NCBI GenBank assembly: GCA_964016885.1
Contig: OZ024742.1
Location: 6,508,658-6,572,657, forward strand
Direction of reading: 5' to 3'
Source: Eledone cirrhosa
Taxonomy: Eukaryota; Mollusca; Cephalopoda; Octopoda; Eledonidae
DNA length: 64,000 bases
Shown: in pieces, positions 13,550-26,100 of the stretch
Numbering within the stretch: position 1 is the stretch's first letter
Layout: each line of letters starts with the position of its first letter
The notes under the pieces: model-generated
The model's input: the letters and a program-made list of their open reading frames with translations, nothing else
Databases searched by the model: none
What the model was told of the DNA's origin: nothing
Translations under genes and position numbers: made by a program

Positions 13550-13606
13550 CAGAGCAGTTTAGTGATCTATAACATGGTTTCTTACCCTAGTAGGTAGAGG
13601 GTTAAC
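13550..13606 (+). repeat. Subfamily R exemplar: ATGGTTTCTTACCC with AGGTAG
   Basis: The unit combines ACATGG with AGTAGGTAG. It is common in the first 5 kb (for example near 660, 720, 2880, 4190, 4810) and later typically follows a GTATA unit with TAATTAG, as here. From about 22.8 kb it is commonly followed by a unit beginning CAGAACTG and then by the TTACCCCGTG junction, a fixed order copied many times. Confidence 0.85.
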
Positions 13607-13777
13607 CAGAGCAGTTTAGTGATCTATAACATAGTTCCTTACCCTCGTAGTTAGAGGGTTAAGCAGAGCAGTTTAGTGATCTATAACATAGTTTCATACC
13701 CTAGTAGTTAGAGGGTTAAGCAGAGCAGTTTAGTGATATATAACATAGTTCCTTACCCTAGTTGTTAGAGGGTTAAC

Positions 13778-14005
13778 CAGTACAGTTTAGTGATCTATAA
13801 CATAGTTTCTTAGACTAGTAGTTAGAGGGTTAACCAGAGCAGTTTAGTCATATATAACATAGTTCCTTACCCTAGTAGTTAGAGGGTTAACCAGAGGAGT
13901 TTAGTGATATATAAGATAGTTCCTTACCCTAGTAGTTAGAGGGTTAACCAGAGCAGTTTAGTGATATATAACATAGTCCCTTACCCTAGTAGTTAGAGGG
14001 TTAAC
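13778..14005 (+). repeat. Four-monomer phrase P (GTACAG / GTCATATA / AGGAG-AAGATAG / TCCC)
   Basis: Four consecutive units form a fixed phrase. Unit 1 starts CAGTACAG and has TTTCTTAGAC. Unit 2 has TTTAGTCATATA. Unit 3 starts CAGAGGAG and has ATAAGATAG. Unit 4 is an ATATA/TCCC unit. The phrase recurs with minor changes near 16.0, 17.9, 18.8, 19.9, 20.9, 23.1, 23.7, 24.9, 26.1, 26.8, 28.3, 30.0, 32.3, 42.1, 47.8, 49.55 and 51.9 kb; a copy near 40.44 kb lacks the AGGAG unit. Beyond 52.3 kb only partial forms appear (near 57.6 and 60.4 kb). It is a good tracer of the duplication history and marks the L blocks. Confidence 0.85.
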
Positions 14006-14062
14006 CAGAGCAGTTTAGTGATCTATAACATAGTTTCTTACCCTAGTAGTTAGAGGGTTAAC

Positions 14063-14346
14063 CAGAGCAGTTTAGTGATCCACAACATAGTTCATTTTCC
14101 TAGTAGTTAGAGGCTAACCAGAGCAGTTAAGTGATCCACAACATAGTTCCTTATCCTAGTAGTTAGAGGGTTAACCAGAAAAGTTTAGTGATATATGACA
14201 TAGTTCCTTACCCTAGTAGTCAGAGGGTTCACCAGATCAGTTTAGTGATATATGACGTAGTTCCTTACCCTAGTAGTTAGAGGGTTCACCAGAGCAGTTT
14301 AGTGATATATGACATAGTTCCTTACCCTAGTAGTTAGAGGTTTAAG
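14063..14346 (+). repeat. CCACA/ATATGAC cassette, copy 5 (rightmost)
   Basis: Matches copy 4 at an offset of 2,162 bp, including the 56-bp first unit. It is preceded by an ordinary TTTCTTACCC unit, which marks the junction between the two arms of the 2.2-kb tandem duplication. No cassette copy was seen to the right of this point. Confidence 0.88.
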
Positions 14347-16282
14347 CAGAGCAGTTTTATGATCTATAACATAGTTTCTTACCCTAGTAGTTAGAGGGTT
14401 AACCAGAGCAGTTTAGTGATCTATAACATAGTTCCTTACCCTAGAAGTTAGAGGGTTAACCAGAGCAGTTTAGTGATCTATAACATAGTTCCTTACCCTA
14501 GAAGTTAGAGGGTTAACCAGAGCAGTTTAGTGATCTATAACATAGTTCCTTACCCTAGAAGTTAGAGGGTTAACCAGAGCAGTTTAGTGATCTATAACAT
14601 AGTTCCTGACCCTAGAAGTTAGTGGGTTAACCAGAGCAGTTTACTGATATATAACATTGTTTCTTACCCTAGTAGTTAGAGGGTTAACCACATCAGTTTA
14701 GTGATCTATAACATAGTTTCTTAGCCTAGTAGTTAGAGGGTTAACCAGAGCAGTCTAGTGATCTATAACATATATCTTTACCATAGTAGTTACAGGGTTA
14801 ACCAGAGCAGTTTAGTGATCTATAACATAGTTCCTTACCCTAGAAGTTAGAGGGTTAACCAGAGTAGTTTAGTGATCTATAACATAGTTCCTGACCCTAG
14901 AAGTTAGTGGGTTAACCAGAGCAGTTTACTGATATATAACATAGTTTCTTACCCTAGTAGTTAGAGGGTTAACCAGAGCAGTTTAGTGATCTATAACATA
15001 TATCTTTACCCTAGTACTTAGAGGGTTAACCAGAGCAGTTTAGTGATGTATAACATATATCTTTACCCTAGTAGTTAGAGGGTAAACCAGAGCAGTTTAG
15101 TGATCTATAACATATTTCTTTCCCCTAGTAGTTAGAGGATTAACCAGAGCAGTTTAGTGATCTATAACATAGTTTGTTAGACTAGTATCTAGAGGGTTAA
15201 TCAGAGCAGCTTAGTGATCTATAACATAGTTTCTTAGCCTAGTAGTTAGAGGGTTAACCAGAGCAGTTTAGTGATCTATAACATAGTTTCTTAGCCTAGT
15301 AGTTAGAGGGTTAACCAGAGCAGTTTAGTGATCTATAACATAGTTTCTTACCCTAGTAGCTAGAGGGTTAACCAGAGCAGTTTAGTGATCTATAACAGTT
15401 TCTTACCCTAGTAGTTAGAGGGTTAACCAGAGCAGTTTAATGATCTATAACATGGTTTCGTTCCCTAGTATTTCGAGGGTTAACCAGAGCAGTTTAGTGA
15501 TCTATAACATAGTTTGTTAGACTAGTAGCTAGAGGGTTAACCAGAGCAGTTTAGTGATCTATAATGTAGTTTCTTACCCAAGTAGTTAGAGGGTTAACCA
15601 GAGCAGTTTAGTGATATATAACATAGTTCCTTACCCTAGTAGTTAGATGGTTAACCAGAGCAGTTTAGTGATCTATAACATAGTTTGTTAGACTAGTAGT
15701 TAGAGGGTTAACCAGAGCAGTTTAGTGATGTATAACATAGTTCCTTACCCTAGTAATTAGAGGGTTAACCAGAGCAGTTTAGTGATCTATAACATGGTTT
15801 CTTACCCTAGTAGGTAGAGGGTTAACCAGAGCAGTTTAGTGATCTATAACATAGTTCCTTACCCTCGTAGTTAGAGGGTTAAGCAGAGCAGTTTAGTGAT
15901 CTATAACATAGTTTCATACCCTAGTAGTTAGAGGGTTAAGCAGAGCAGTTTAGTGATATATAACATAGTTCCTTACCCTAGTTGTTAGAGGGTTAACCAG
16001 TACAGTTTAGTGATCTATAACATAGTTTCTTAGACTAGTAGTTAGAGGGTTAACCAGAGCAGTTTAGTCATATATAACATAGTTCCTTACCCTAGTAGTT
16101 AGAGGGTTAACCAGAGGAGTTTAGTGATATATAAGATAGTTCCTTACCCTAGTAGTTAGAGGGTTAACCAGAGCAGTTTAGTGATATATAACATAGTCCC
16201 TTACCCTAGTAGTTAGAGGGTTAACCAGAGCAGTTTAGTGATCTATAACATAGTTTCTTACCCTAGTAGTTAGAGGGTTAAC
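14063..16282 (+). repeat. 2.2-kb tandem duplication, right copy (2,220 bp)
   Basis: Adjoins the left copy directly. The offset is 2,162 bp at the cassette end and 2,220 bp at the phrase P end, so a net one unit plus one base has been gained internally (around 14.7-15.2 kb, where unit order differs). The 55-bp short unit recurs at 15373-15427. A CG at 13345 in the left copy is TG here at 15565. Confidence 0.85.
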
Positions 16283-17590
16283 CAGAGCAGTTTAGTGATC
16301 TATAACATGGTTTCGGACCCTAGTATTTCGAGGATTAACCAGAGCAGTTTAGTGATCTATAACATAGTTTGTTAGACTAGTAGCTAGAGGGTTAACCAGA
16401 GCAGTTTAGTGATCTATAACATAGTTTCTTACCCAAGTAGTTAGAGGGTTAAGCAGAGCAGTTTAGTGATATATAACATAGTTCCTTACCCTAGTAGTTA
16501 GAGGGTTAACCAGAGCAGTTTAGTGATCTATAACATAGTTCCTTAACCTAGTAGTTAGAGGGTTAACCAGAGCAGTTTAGTGATCTATAACATAGTTTCT
16601 TACCCAAGTAGTTAGAGGGTTAAGCAGAGCAGTTTAGTGATATATAACATAGTTCCTTACCCTAGTAATTAGAGGCTTAACCAGAGCAGTTTAGTGATCT
16701 ATAACATAGTTCCTTACCCTAGTAGTTAGAGGCTTAACCAGAGCAGTTTAGTGATATATAACATAGTCCCTTACCCTAGTAGTTAGAGGGTTAACCAGAG
16801 CAGTTTAGTGATCTATAACATAGTTTCTTACCCTAGTAGTTAATGGGTTTACCAGAACAGTTTAGTGATATATAACATAGTCCCTTACCCTAGTAGTTAG
16901 AGAGTTAACCAGAGCAGTTTAGTGATCTATAACATAGTTTGTTAGACTAGTATCTAGAGGGTTAATCAGAGCAGCTTAGTGATCTATAACATAGTTTCTT
17001 AGCCTAGTAGTTAGAGGGTTAACCAGAGCAGTTTAGTGATCTATAACATAGTTTCTTAGCCTAGTAGTTAGAGGGTTAACCAGAGCAGTTAAGTGATCTA
17101 TAACTTAGTTTTTACCCTAGTAGCTAGAGGGTTAACCAGAGCAGTTTAGTGATCTATAACAGTTTCTTAGCCTAGTAGTTAGAGGGTTAACCAGAGCAGT
17201 TTAATGATCTATAACATGGTTTCGTACCCTAGTATTTCGAGGGTTAACCAGAGCAGTTTAGTGATCTATAACATAGTTTGTCAGACTAGTAGCTAGAGGG
17301 TTAACCAGAGCAGTTTAGTGATCTATAACATAGTTTCTTACCCAAGTAGTTAGAGGGTTAACCAGAGCAGTTTAGTGATATATAACATAGTTCCTTACCC
17401 TAGAAGTTAGAGGGTTAACCAGAGCAGTTTAGTGATCTATAACATAGTTTGTTAGACTAGTAGTTAGAGGGTTAACCAGAGCAGTTTAGTGATGTATAAC
17501 ATAGTTCCTTACTCTAGTAACTAGAGGGTTAACCAGAGCAGTTTAGTGATCTATAACATGGTTTCTTACCCTAGTAGGTAGAGGGTTAAC
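16283..17590 (+). repeat. Satellite stretch related to 15.2-15.85 kb
   Basis: A G unit with AGTATCTAG followed by GCTTAG units (16.95-17.1 kb) matches 15.18-15.35 kb at about 1,765 bp, and a third 55-bp short unit lies at 17137-17191. CCCAAGTAG units (near 16.43, 16.6 and 17.34 kb) are interspersed. It looks like a partial third repeat of the 2-kb pattern, with rearranged order. Confidence 0.72.
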
Positions 17591-19642
17591 CAGAGCAGTT
17601 TAGTGATCTATAACATAGTTCCTTACCCTAGTAGTTAGAGGGTTACCCCGTGCAGTTTAGTGATATATAACATAGTTCCTTACCCTAGTAGTTAGAGGGT
17701 TAAGCAGAGCAGTTTAGTGATCTATAACATAGTTTCATACCCTAGTAGTTAGAGGGTTAAGCAGAGCAGTTTAGTGAAATATAACATAGTTCCTTACCCT
17801 AGTAGTTAGAGGGTTAAGCAGAGCAGTTTAGTGATATATAACATAGTTCCTTACCCTAGTTGTTAGAGGGTTAACCAGTACAGTTTAGTGATCTATAACA
17901 TAGTTTCTTAGACTAGTAGTTAGAGGGTTAACCAGAGCAGTTTAGTCATATATAACATAGTTCCTTACCCTAGTAGTTAGAGGGTTAACCAGAGGAGTTT
18001 AGTGATATATAAGATAGTTCCTTACCCTAGTAGCTAGAGGGTTAACCAGAGCAGTTTAGTGATATATAACATAGTCCCTTACCCTAGTAGTTAGAGGGTT
18101 AACCAGAGCAGTTTAGTGATCTATAACACAGTTTCTTACCCTAGTAGTTAGAGGGTTAACCAGAGCAGTTTAGTGATCTATAACATAGTTTCGTACCCTA
18201 GTAGTTAGAGGGTTAACCAGAGCAGTTTAGTGATCTATAACATGGTTTCGTACCCTAGTATTTCGAGGGTTAACTAGAGCAGTTTAGTGATCTATAACAT
18301 AGTTTGTTAGACTAGTAGCTAGAGGGTTAACCAGAGCAGTTTAGTGATATATAACATAGTTCCTTACCCTAGTAGTTAGAGGGTTAACCAGAGCAGTTTA
18401 GTGATCTATAACATAGTTCCTTAACCTAGTAGTTAGAGGGTTAACCAGAGCAGTTTAGTGATGTATAACATAGTTCCTTACCCTAGTAATTAGAGGGTTA
18501 ACCAGAGCAGTTGAGTGATCTATAACATAGTTTCTTACCCTAGTAGTTAGAGGGTTAACCAGACCAGTTTAGTGATCTATAACATAGTTTCGTACCCTAG
18601 TAGTTAGAGGGTTAAGCAGAGCAGTTTAGTGATATATAACATAGTTTCATACCCTAGTAGTTAGAGGGTGAAGCAGAGCAGTTTAGTGATATATAACATA
18701 GTTCCTTACCCTAGTAGTTAGAGGGTTAAGCAGAGCAGTTTAGTGATATATAACATAGTTCCTTACCCTAGTAGTTAGAGGGTTAACCAGTACAGTTTAG
18801 TCATCTATAACATAGTTTCTTAGACTAGTAGTTAGAGGGTTAACCAGAGCAGTTTAGTCATATATAACATAGTTCCTTACCCTAGTAGTTAGAGGGTTAA
18901 CCAGAGGAATCTAGTGATATATAAGATAGTTCCTTACCCTAGTAGTTAGAGGGTTAACGAGAGCAATTTAGTGATATATAACATAGTCCCTTACCCTAGT
19001 AGTTAGAGGGTTAACCAGAGCAGTTTAGTGATCTATAACATAGTTCCTTACCCTAGTAGTTAGAGGGTTAACCAGAGCAGTTTAGTGATCAATGACATAG
19101 TTCCTTACCCTAGTAGTTAGAGGGTTAACCAGACCAGTTTAGTGATCTATAACATAGTTTGTTAGACTAGTAGCTAGAGGGTTAATCAGAGCAGTTTAGT
19201 GATCTATAACATAGTTTCTTACCCTAGTAGTTAGAGTGTTATCCAGAGCAGTTTAGTGATATATAACATAGTTTCTTACCCTAGAAGTTAGAGGGTTGAC
19301 CAGAGCAGTTTAGTGATCTATAACATAGTAGCTTATTCTAGTAGTTAGAGGGTTAACCAGAGCAGTTTAGTGATCTATAACATAGTTCCTTACCCTAGTA
19401 ATTAGAGGGTTAACCAGAGCAGTTTAGTGATCTATTACATGGTTTCTTACCCTAGTATTTCAAGGGTTAACCAGAGCAGTTTAGTGATCTATAACATAGT
19501 TTGTTAAGCTAGTAGCTAGAGGGTTAAGCAGAGCAGTTTAGTGATCTATAACATAGTCTCTTACCCTAGTAGTTAGAGGTTTAACCAGAGCAGTTTAGTG
19601 AGCTATAACATGGTTTCTTACCCTAGTATTTCGAGGGTCAAC
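17591..19642 (+). repeat. Tandem duplication of 36/37 monomers, left copy
   Basis: Exactly 2,052 bp (36 x 57). Starts with a TTCC unit ending in TTACCCCGTG and ends with a TTTCGAGGGTCAAC unit. It contains phrase P twice (17876 and 18788), CAGAGGAATCTAG (18902) and GATCAATGACATAG (19087). The early part aligns with the right copy at 2,052 bp and the later part at 2,109 bp. Confidence 0.9.
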
Positions 19643-21751
19643 CAGAGCAGTTTAGTGATCTATAACATAGTTCCTTACCCTAGTAGTTAGAGGGTTACCC
19701 CGTGCAGTTTAGTGATATATAACATAGTTCCTTACCCTAGTAGTTAGAGGGTTAAGCAGAGCAGTTTAGTGATCTATAACATAGTTTCATACCCTAGTAG
19801 TTAGAGGGTTAAGCAGAGCAGTTTAGTGATATATAACATAGTTCCTTACCCTAGTAGTTAGAGGGTTAAGCAGAGCAGTTTAGTGATATATAACATAGTT
19901 CCTTACCCTAGTTGTTAGAGGGTTAACCAGTACAGTTCAGTGATCTATAACATAGTTTCTTAGACTAGTAGTTAGAGGGTTAACCAGAGCAGTTTAGTCA
20001 TATATAACATAGTTCCTTACCCTAGTAGTTAGAGGGTTAACCAGAGGAGTTTAGTGATATATAAGATAGTTCCTTACCCTAGTAGCTAGAGGGTTAACCA
20101 GAGCAGTTTAGTGATATATAACATAGTCCCTTACCCTAGTAGTTAGAGGGTTAACCAGAGCAGTTTAGTGATCTATAACATAGTTTCTTACCCTAGTAGT
20201 TAGAGGGTTAACCAGAGCAGTTTAGTGATCTATAACATAGTTTCGTACCCTAGTAGTTAGAGGGTTAACCAGAGCAGTTTAGTGATCTATAACATGGTTT
20301 CGTACCCTAGTATTTCGAGGGTTAACTAGAGCAGTTTAGTGATCTATAACATAGTTTGTTAGACTAGTAGCTAGAGGGTTAACCAGAGCAGTTTAGTGAT
20401 ATATAACATAGTTCCTTACCCTAGTAGTTAGAGGGTTAACCAGAGCAGTTTAGTGATCTATAACATAGTTCCTTAACCTAGTAGTTAGAGGGTTAACCAG
20501 AGCAGTTTAGTGATGTATAACATAGTTCCTTACCCTAGTAATTAGAGGGTTAACCAGAGCAGTTTAGTGATCTATAACATGGTTTCTTACCCTAGTAGGT
20601 AGAGGGTTAACCAGAGCAGTTTAGTGATCTATAACATAGTTTCTTACCCTAGTAGTTAGAGGGTTAACCAGACCAGTTTAGTGATCTATAACATAGTTTC
20701 GTACCCTAGTAGTTAGAGGGTTAAGCAGAGCAGTTTAGTGATCTATAACATAGTTTCATACCCTAGTAGTTAGAGGGTGAAGCAGAGCAGTTTAGTGATA
20801 TATAACATAGTTCCTTACCCTAGTAGTTAGAGGGTTAAGCAGAGCAGTTTAGTGATATATAACATAGTTCCTTACCCTAGTAGTTAGAGGGTTAACCAGT
20901 ACAGTTTAGTGATCTATAACATAGTTTCTTAGACTAGTAGTTAGAGGGTTAACCAGAGCAGTTTAGTCATATATAACATAGTTCCTTACCCTAGTAGTTA
21001 GAGGGTTAACCAGAGGAATCTAGTGATATATAAGATAGTTCCTTACCCTAGTAGTTAGAGGGTTAACCAGAGCAATTTAGTGATATATAACATAGTCCCT
21101 TACCCTAGTAGTTAGAGGGTTAACCAGAGCAGTTTAGTGATCTATAACATAGTTCCTTACCCTAGTAGTTAGAGGGTTAACCAGAGCAGTTTAGTGATCA
21201 ATGACATAGTTCCTTACCCTAGTAGTTAGAGGGTTAACCAGACCAGTTTAGTGATCTATAACATAGTTTGTTAGACTAGTAGCTAGAGGGTTAATCAGAG
21301 CAGTTTAGTGATCTATAACATAGTTTCTTACCCTAGTAGTTAGAGGGTTATCCAGAGCAGTTTAGTGATATATAACATAGTTTCTTACCCTAGAAGTTAG
21401 AGGGTTAACCAGAGCAGTTTAGTGATCTATAACATAGTAGCTTATTCTAGTAGTTAGAGGGTTAACCAGAGCAGTTTAGTGATCTATAACATAGTTCCTT
21501 ACCCTAGTAATTAGAGGGTTAACCAGAGCAGTTTAGTGATCTATTACATGGTTTCTTACCCTAGTATTTCAAGGGTTAACCAGAGCAGTTTAGTGATCTA
21601 TAACATAGTTTGTTAAGCTAGTAGCTAGAGGGTTAAGCAGAGCAGTTTAGTGATCTATAACATAGTCTCTTACCCTAGTAGTTAGAGGTTTAACCAGAGC
21701 AGTTTAGTGAGCTATAACATGGTTTCTTACCCTAGTATTTCGAGGGTCAAC
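19643..21751 (+). repeat. Tandem duplication of 36/37 monomers, right copy
   Basis: Exactly 2,109 bp (37 x 57), abutting the left copy. The extra unit is the ATGGTTTC/AGGTAG unit near 20.58 kb, missing from the left copy near 18.5 kb. Markers at 21011 (AGGAATCTAG) and 21196 (GATCAATGACATAG) are 2,109 bp from their partners. Point differences are few by eye. Confidence 0.9.
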
Positions 21752-23118
21752 CAGAGCAGTTTAGTGATCTATAACATAGTTTGTTAGACTAGTAGCTAGA
21801 GGGTTAACCAGAGCAGTTTAGTGATCTATGACATAGTCTCTTACCCTAGTAGATAGAGGGTTAACCAGAGCAGTTTAGTGATCTATAACATGGTTTCTTA
21901 CCCTAGTATTTCGAGGGTTAACCAGAGCAGTTTAGTGATATATAACATAGTTTCTTACCCTAGTAGTTAGAGGGTTAACCAGAGCAGTTTAGTGATATAT
22001 AACATAGTCCCTTACCCTAGTAGTTAGAGGGTTAACCAGAGCAGTTTAGTGATCTATAACATAGTTTCTTACCCTAGTAGTTAATGGGTTAACCAGAGCA
22101 GTTCAGTGATATATAACATAGTCCCTTACCCTAGTAGTTAGAGGGTTAAACAGAGCAGTTTAGTGATCTATAACATAGTTTGTTAGACTAGTAGCTAGAG
22201 GGTTAATCAGAGAAGCTTAGTGATCTATAACATAGTTTCTTAGCCTAGTAGTTAGAGGGTTAACCAGAGCAGTTTAGTGATCAATAACATAGATTCTTAG
22301 CCTAGTAGTTAGAGGGTTAACCAGAGCAGTTTAGTGATCTATAACTTAGTTTTTACCCTAGTAGCTAGAGGGTTAACCAGAGCAGTTTAGTGATCTATAA
22401 CATAGTTTCTTACCCTGGTAGTTAGAGGGTTAACCAGAGCAGTTTAGTGATCTATAACATGGTTTCGTACCCTAGTATTTCGAGGGTTAACCAGAGCAGT
22501 TTAGTGATCTATAACATAGTTTGTTAGACTAGGAGCTAGAGGGTTAACCAGAGCAGTTTAGTGATGTATAACTTGGTTTCTTTGCCTAGTAGTTAGAGGG
22601 TTAACCAGAGCAGTTTAGTGATCTATAACATAGTTTCTTACCCAAGTAGTTAGAGGGTTAACAAGAGCAGTTTAGTGATCTATAACATAGTTCCTTAACC
22701 TAGTAGTTAGAGGGTTAACCAGAGCAGTTTAGTGATGTATAACATAGTTCCTTACCCTAGTAATTAGAGGGTTAACCAGAGCAGTTTAGTGATCTATAAC
22801 ATGGTTTCTTACCCTAGTAGGTAGAGGGTTAACCAGAACTGTTTAGTGATCTATAACATAGTTCCTTACCCTAGTAGTTAGAGGGTTACCCCGTGCAGTT
22901 TAGTGATATATAACATAGTTCCTTACCCTAGTAGTTAGAGGGTTAAGCAGAGCAGTTTAGTGATCTATAACATAGTTTCATACCCTAGTAGTTAGAGGGT
23001 TAAGCAGAGCAGTTTAGTGATATATAACATAGTTCCTTACCCTAGTACTTAGAGGGTTAAGCAGAGCTGTTTAGTGATATATAACATAGTTCCTTACCCT
23101 AGTAGTTAGAGGGTTAAA
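21752..23118 (+). repeat. Satellite stretch carrying the first N marker unit
   Basis: Contains G, C and F units, GCTTAG units near 22.2 kb, the first AACTTGG unit (site at 22572) and the CAGAACTG plus TTACCCCGTG pair near 22.84-22.9 kb. The N unit here still reads TAGTTAGAG, whereas all later ones read TAGTTATAG, so this may be the more ancestral form. Confidence 0.75.
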
Positions 23119-26100
23119 CAGTACAGTTTAGTGATCTATAACATAGTTTCTTAGACTAGTAGTTAGAGGGTTAACAAGAGCAGTTTAGTCATATATAACA
23201 TAGTTCCTTACCCTAGTAGTTAGAGGGTTAACCAGAGGAGTTTAGTGATATATAAGATAGTTCCTTACCCTAGTAGTTAGAGGGTTAACCAGAGCAGTTT
23301 AGTGATATATAACATAGTCCCTTACCCTAGTAGTTAGAGGGTTAACCAGAGCAGTTTAGTGATCTATAACATAGTTCCTTACCCTAGTAGTTAGAGGGTT
23401 AACCAGAGCAGTTTAGTGATCAATGACACAGTTCCTTACCCTAGTAGTTAGAGGGTTAACCAGAGCAGTTTAGTGATGTATAACATAGTTCCTTACCCTA
23501 GTAATTAGAGAGTTAACCAGAGCAGTTTAGTGATCTATAACATGGTTTCTTACCCTAGTAGGTAGAGGGTTAACCAGAACTGTTTAGTGATCTATAACAT
23601 AGTTCCTTACCCTAGTAGTTAGAGGGTTACCCCGTGCAGTTTAGTGAAATATAACATAGTTCCTTACCCTAGTAGTTAGAGGGTTAAGCAGAGCAGTTTA
23701 GTGATATATAACATAGTTCCTTACCCTAGTAGTTAGAGGGTTAAACAGTACAGTTTAGTGATCTATAACATAGTTTCTTAGACTAGTAGTTAGAGGGTTA
23801 ACCAGAGCAGTTTAGTCATATATAACATAGTTCCTTACCCTAGTAGTTAGAGGGTTAACCAGAGGAGTTTAGTGATATATAAGATAGTTCCTTACCCTAG
23901 TAGTTAGAGGGTTAACCAGAGCAGTTTAGTGATATATAACATAGTCCCTTACCCTAGTAGTTAGAGGGTTAACCAGAGCAGTTTAGTGATCTATAACATA
24001 GTGCCTTACCCTAGTAGTTAGAGGGTTAACCAGAGCAGTTTAGTGATCAATGACACAGTTCCTTACCCTAGTAGTTAGAGGTTTAACCAGAGCAGTTTAG
24101 TGATCTATAACATAGTTTGTTAGACTAGTAGCTAGAGGGTTAACCAGAGCAGTTTAGTGATCTATAACATAGTCTCTTACCCTAGTAGATAGAGGGTTAA
24201 CCAGAGCAGTTTAGTGATCTATAACATGGTTTCTTACCCTAGTATTTCGAGGGTTATCCAGAGCAGTTTAGTGATATATAACATAGTTTCTTACCCTAGT
24301 AGTTAGAGGGTTAACCAGAGCAGTTGAGTGATATATAACATAGTCCCTTACCCTAGTAGTTAGAGGGTTAACCAGAGCAGTTTAGTGATATATAACATAG
24401 TCCCTTACCCTAGTAGTTAGAGGGTTAACCAGAGCAGTTTAGTGATCTATAACATAGTTCCTTACCCTAGTAGTTAGAGGGTTAACCAGAGCAGTTTAGT
24501 GATCAATGACACATTTCCTTACCCTAGTAGTTAGAGGGTTAACCAGAGCAGTTTAGTGATGTATAATATAGTTCCTTACCCTAGTAATTAGAGGGTTAAC
24601 CAGAGCAGTTTAGTGATCTATAACATGGTTTCTTACCCTAGTAGGTAGAGGGTTAACCAGAACTGTTTAGTGATCTATAACATAGTTCCTTACCCTAGTA
24701 GTTAGAGGGTTACCCCGTGCAGTTTAGCGATATATAATATAGTTCCTTACCCTAGTAGTTAGAGGGTTAAGCAGAGCAGTTTAGTGATCTATAACATAGT
24801 TTCATACCCTAGTAGTTAGAGGGTTAAGCAGAGCAGTTTAGTGATATATAACATAGTTCCTTACCCTAGTAGTTAGAGGGTTAAGCAGAGCAGTTTAGTG
24901 ATATATAACATAGTTCCTTACCCTAGTAGTAGAGAGGGTTAAACAGTACAGTTTAGTGATCTATAACATAGTTTCTTAGACTAGTAGTTAGAGGGTTAAC
25001 CAGAGCAGTTTAGTCATATATAACATAGTTCCTTACCCTAGTAGTTAGAGGGTTAACCAGAGGAGTTTAGTGATATATAAGATAGTTCCTTACCCTAGTA
25101 GTTAGAGGGTTAACCAGAGCAGTTTAGTGATATATAACATAATCCCTTACCCTAATAGTTAGAGGGTTAACCAGAGCAGTTTAGTGATCTATAACATAGT
25201 TTGTTAGACTAGTAGCTAGAGGGTTAACCAGAGCAGTTTAGTGATCTATAACATAGTCTCTTACCCTAGTAGATAGAGGGTTAACCAGAGCAGTTTAGTG
25301 ATCTATAACATGGTTTCTTACCCTAGTATTTCGAGGGTTAACCAGAGCAGTTTAGTGATATATAACATAGTCCCTTACCCTAGTAGTTAGAGGCTTAACC
25401 AGAGCAATTTAGTGATCTATAACATAGTTTCTTACCCTAGTAGTTAATGGGTTAACCAGAGCAGTTTAGTGATGTATAACATAGTTTGTTAGACTAGTAG
25501 CTAGAGGGTTAATCAGAGCAGCTTAGTGATCTATAACATAGTTTCTTAGCCTAGTAGTTAGAGGGTTAACCAGAGCAGTTTAGTGATCTATAACATAGTT
25601 TCTTAGCCTAGTAGTTAGAGGGTTAACCAGAGCAGTTTAGTGATCTATAACTTAGTTGTTACCCTAGTAGCTAGAGGGTTAACCAGAGCAGTTTAGTGAT
25701 CTATAACATAGTTTCTTACCCTAGTAGTTAGAGGGTTAACCAGAGCAGTTTAGTGATCTATAACATGGTTTCGTACCCTAGTATTTCGCGGGTTAACCAG
25801 AGCAGTTTAGTGATCAATAACATAGTTTGTTAGACTAGTAGCTAGAGGGTTAACCAGAGCAGTTTAGTGATGTATAACTTGGTTTCTTTGCCTAGTAGTT
25901 ATAGGGTTAACCAGAGCAGTTTAGTGATCTATAACATAGTTTCTTACCCAAGTAGTTAGAGGGTTAACCAGAGCAGTTTAGTGATATATAACATAGTTCC
26001 TTACCCTAGTAGTTAGAGGGTTAACCAGAGCAGTTTAGTGATATATAACATAGTTCCTTACCCTAGTAGTTAGAGGGTTAAGCAGAGCAGTTTAGTGATA

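Larger units (their letters stand above)
11901..14062 (+). repeat. 2.2-kb tandem duplication, left copy (2,162 bp)
   Basis: Runs from cassette copy 4 through TTACCATAG units and a 55-bp short unit (13153-13207, ACAGTTTC for ACATAGTTTC) to phrase P at 13778-14005. Rare markers shared with the right copy include ACCCTCGTAG (13641/15861) and GTTGTTAG (13761/15981), both at 2,220 bp. Confidence 0.85.
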
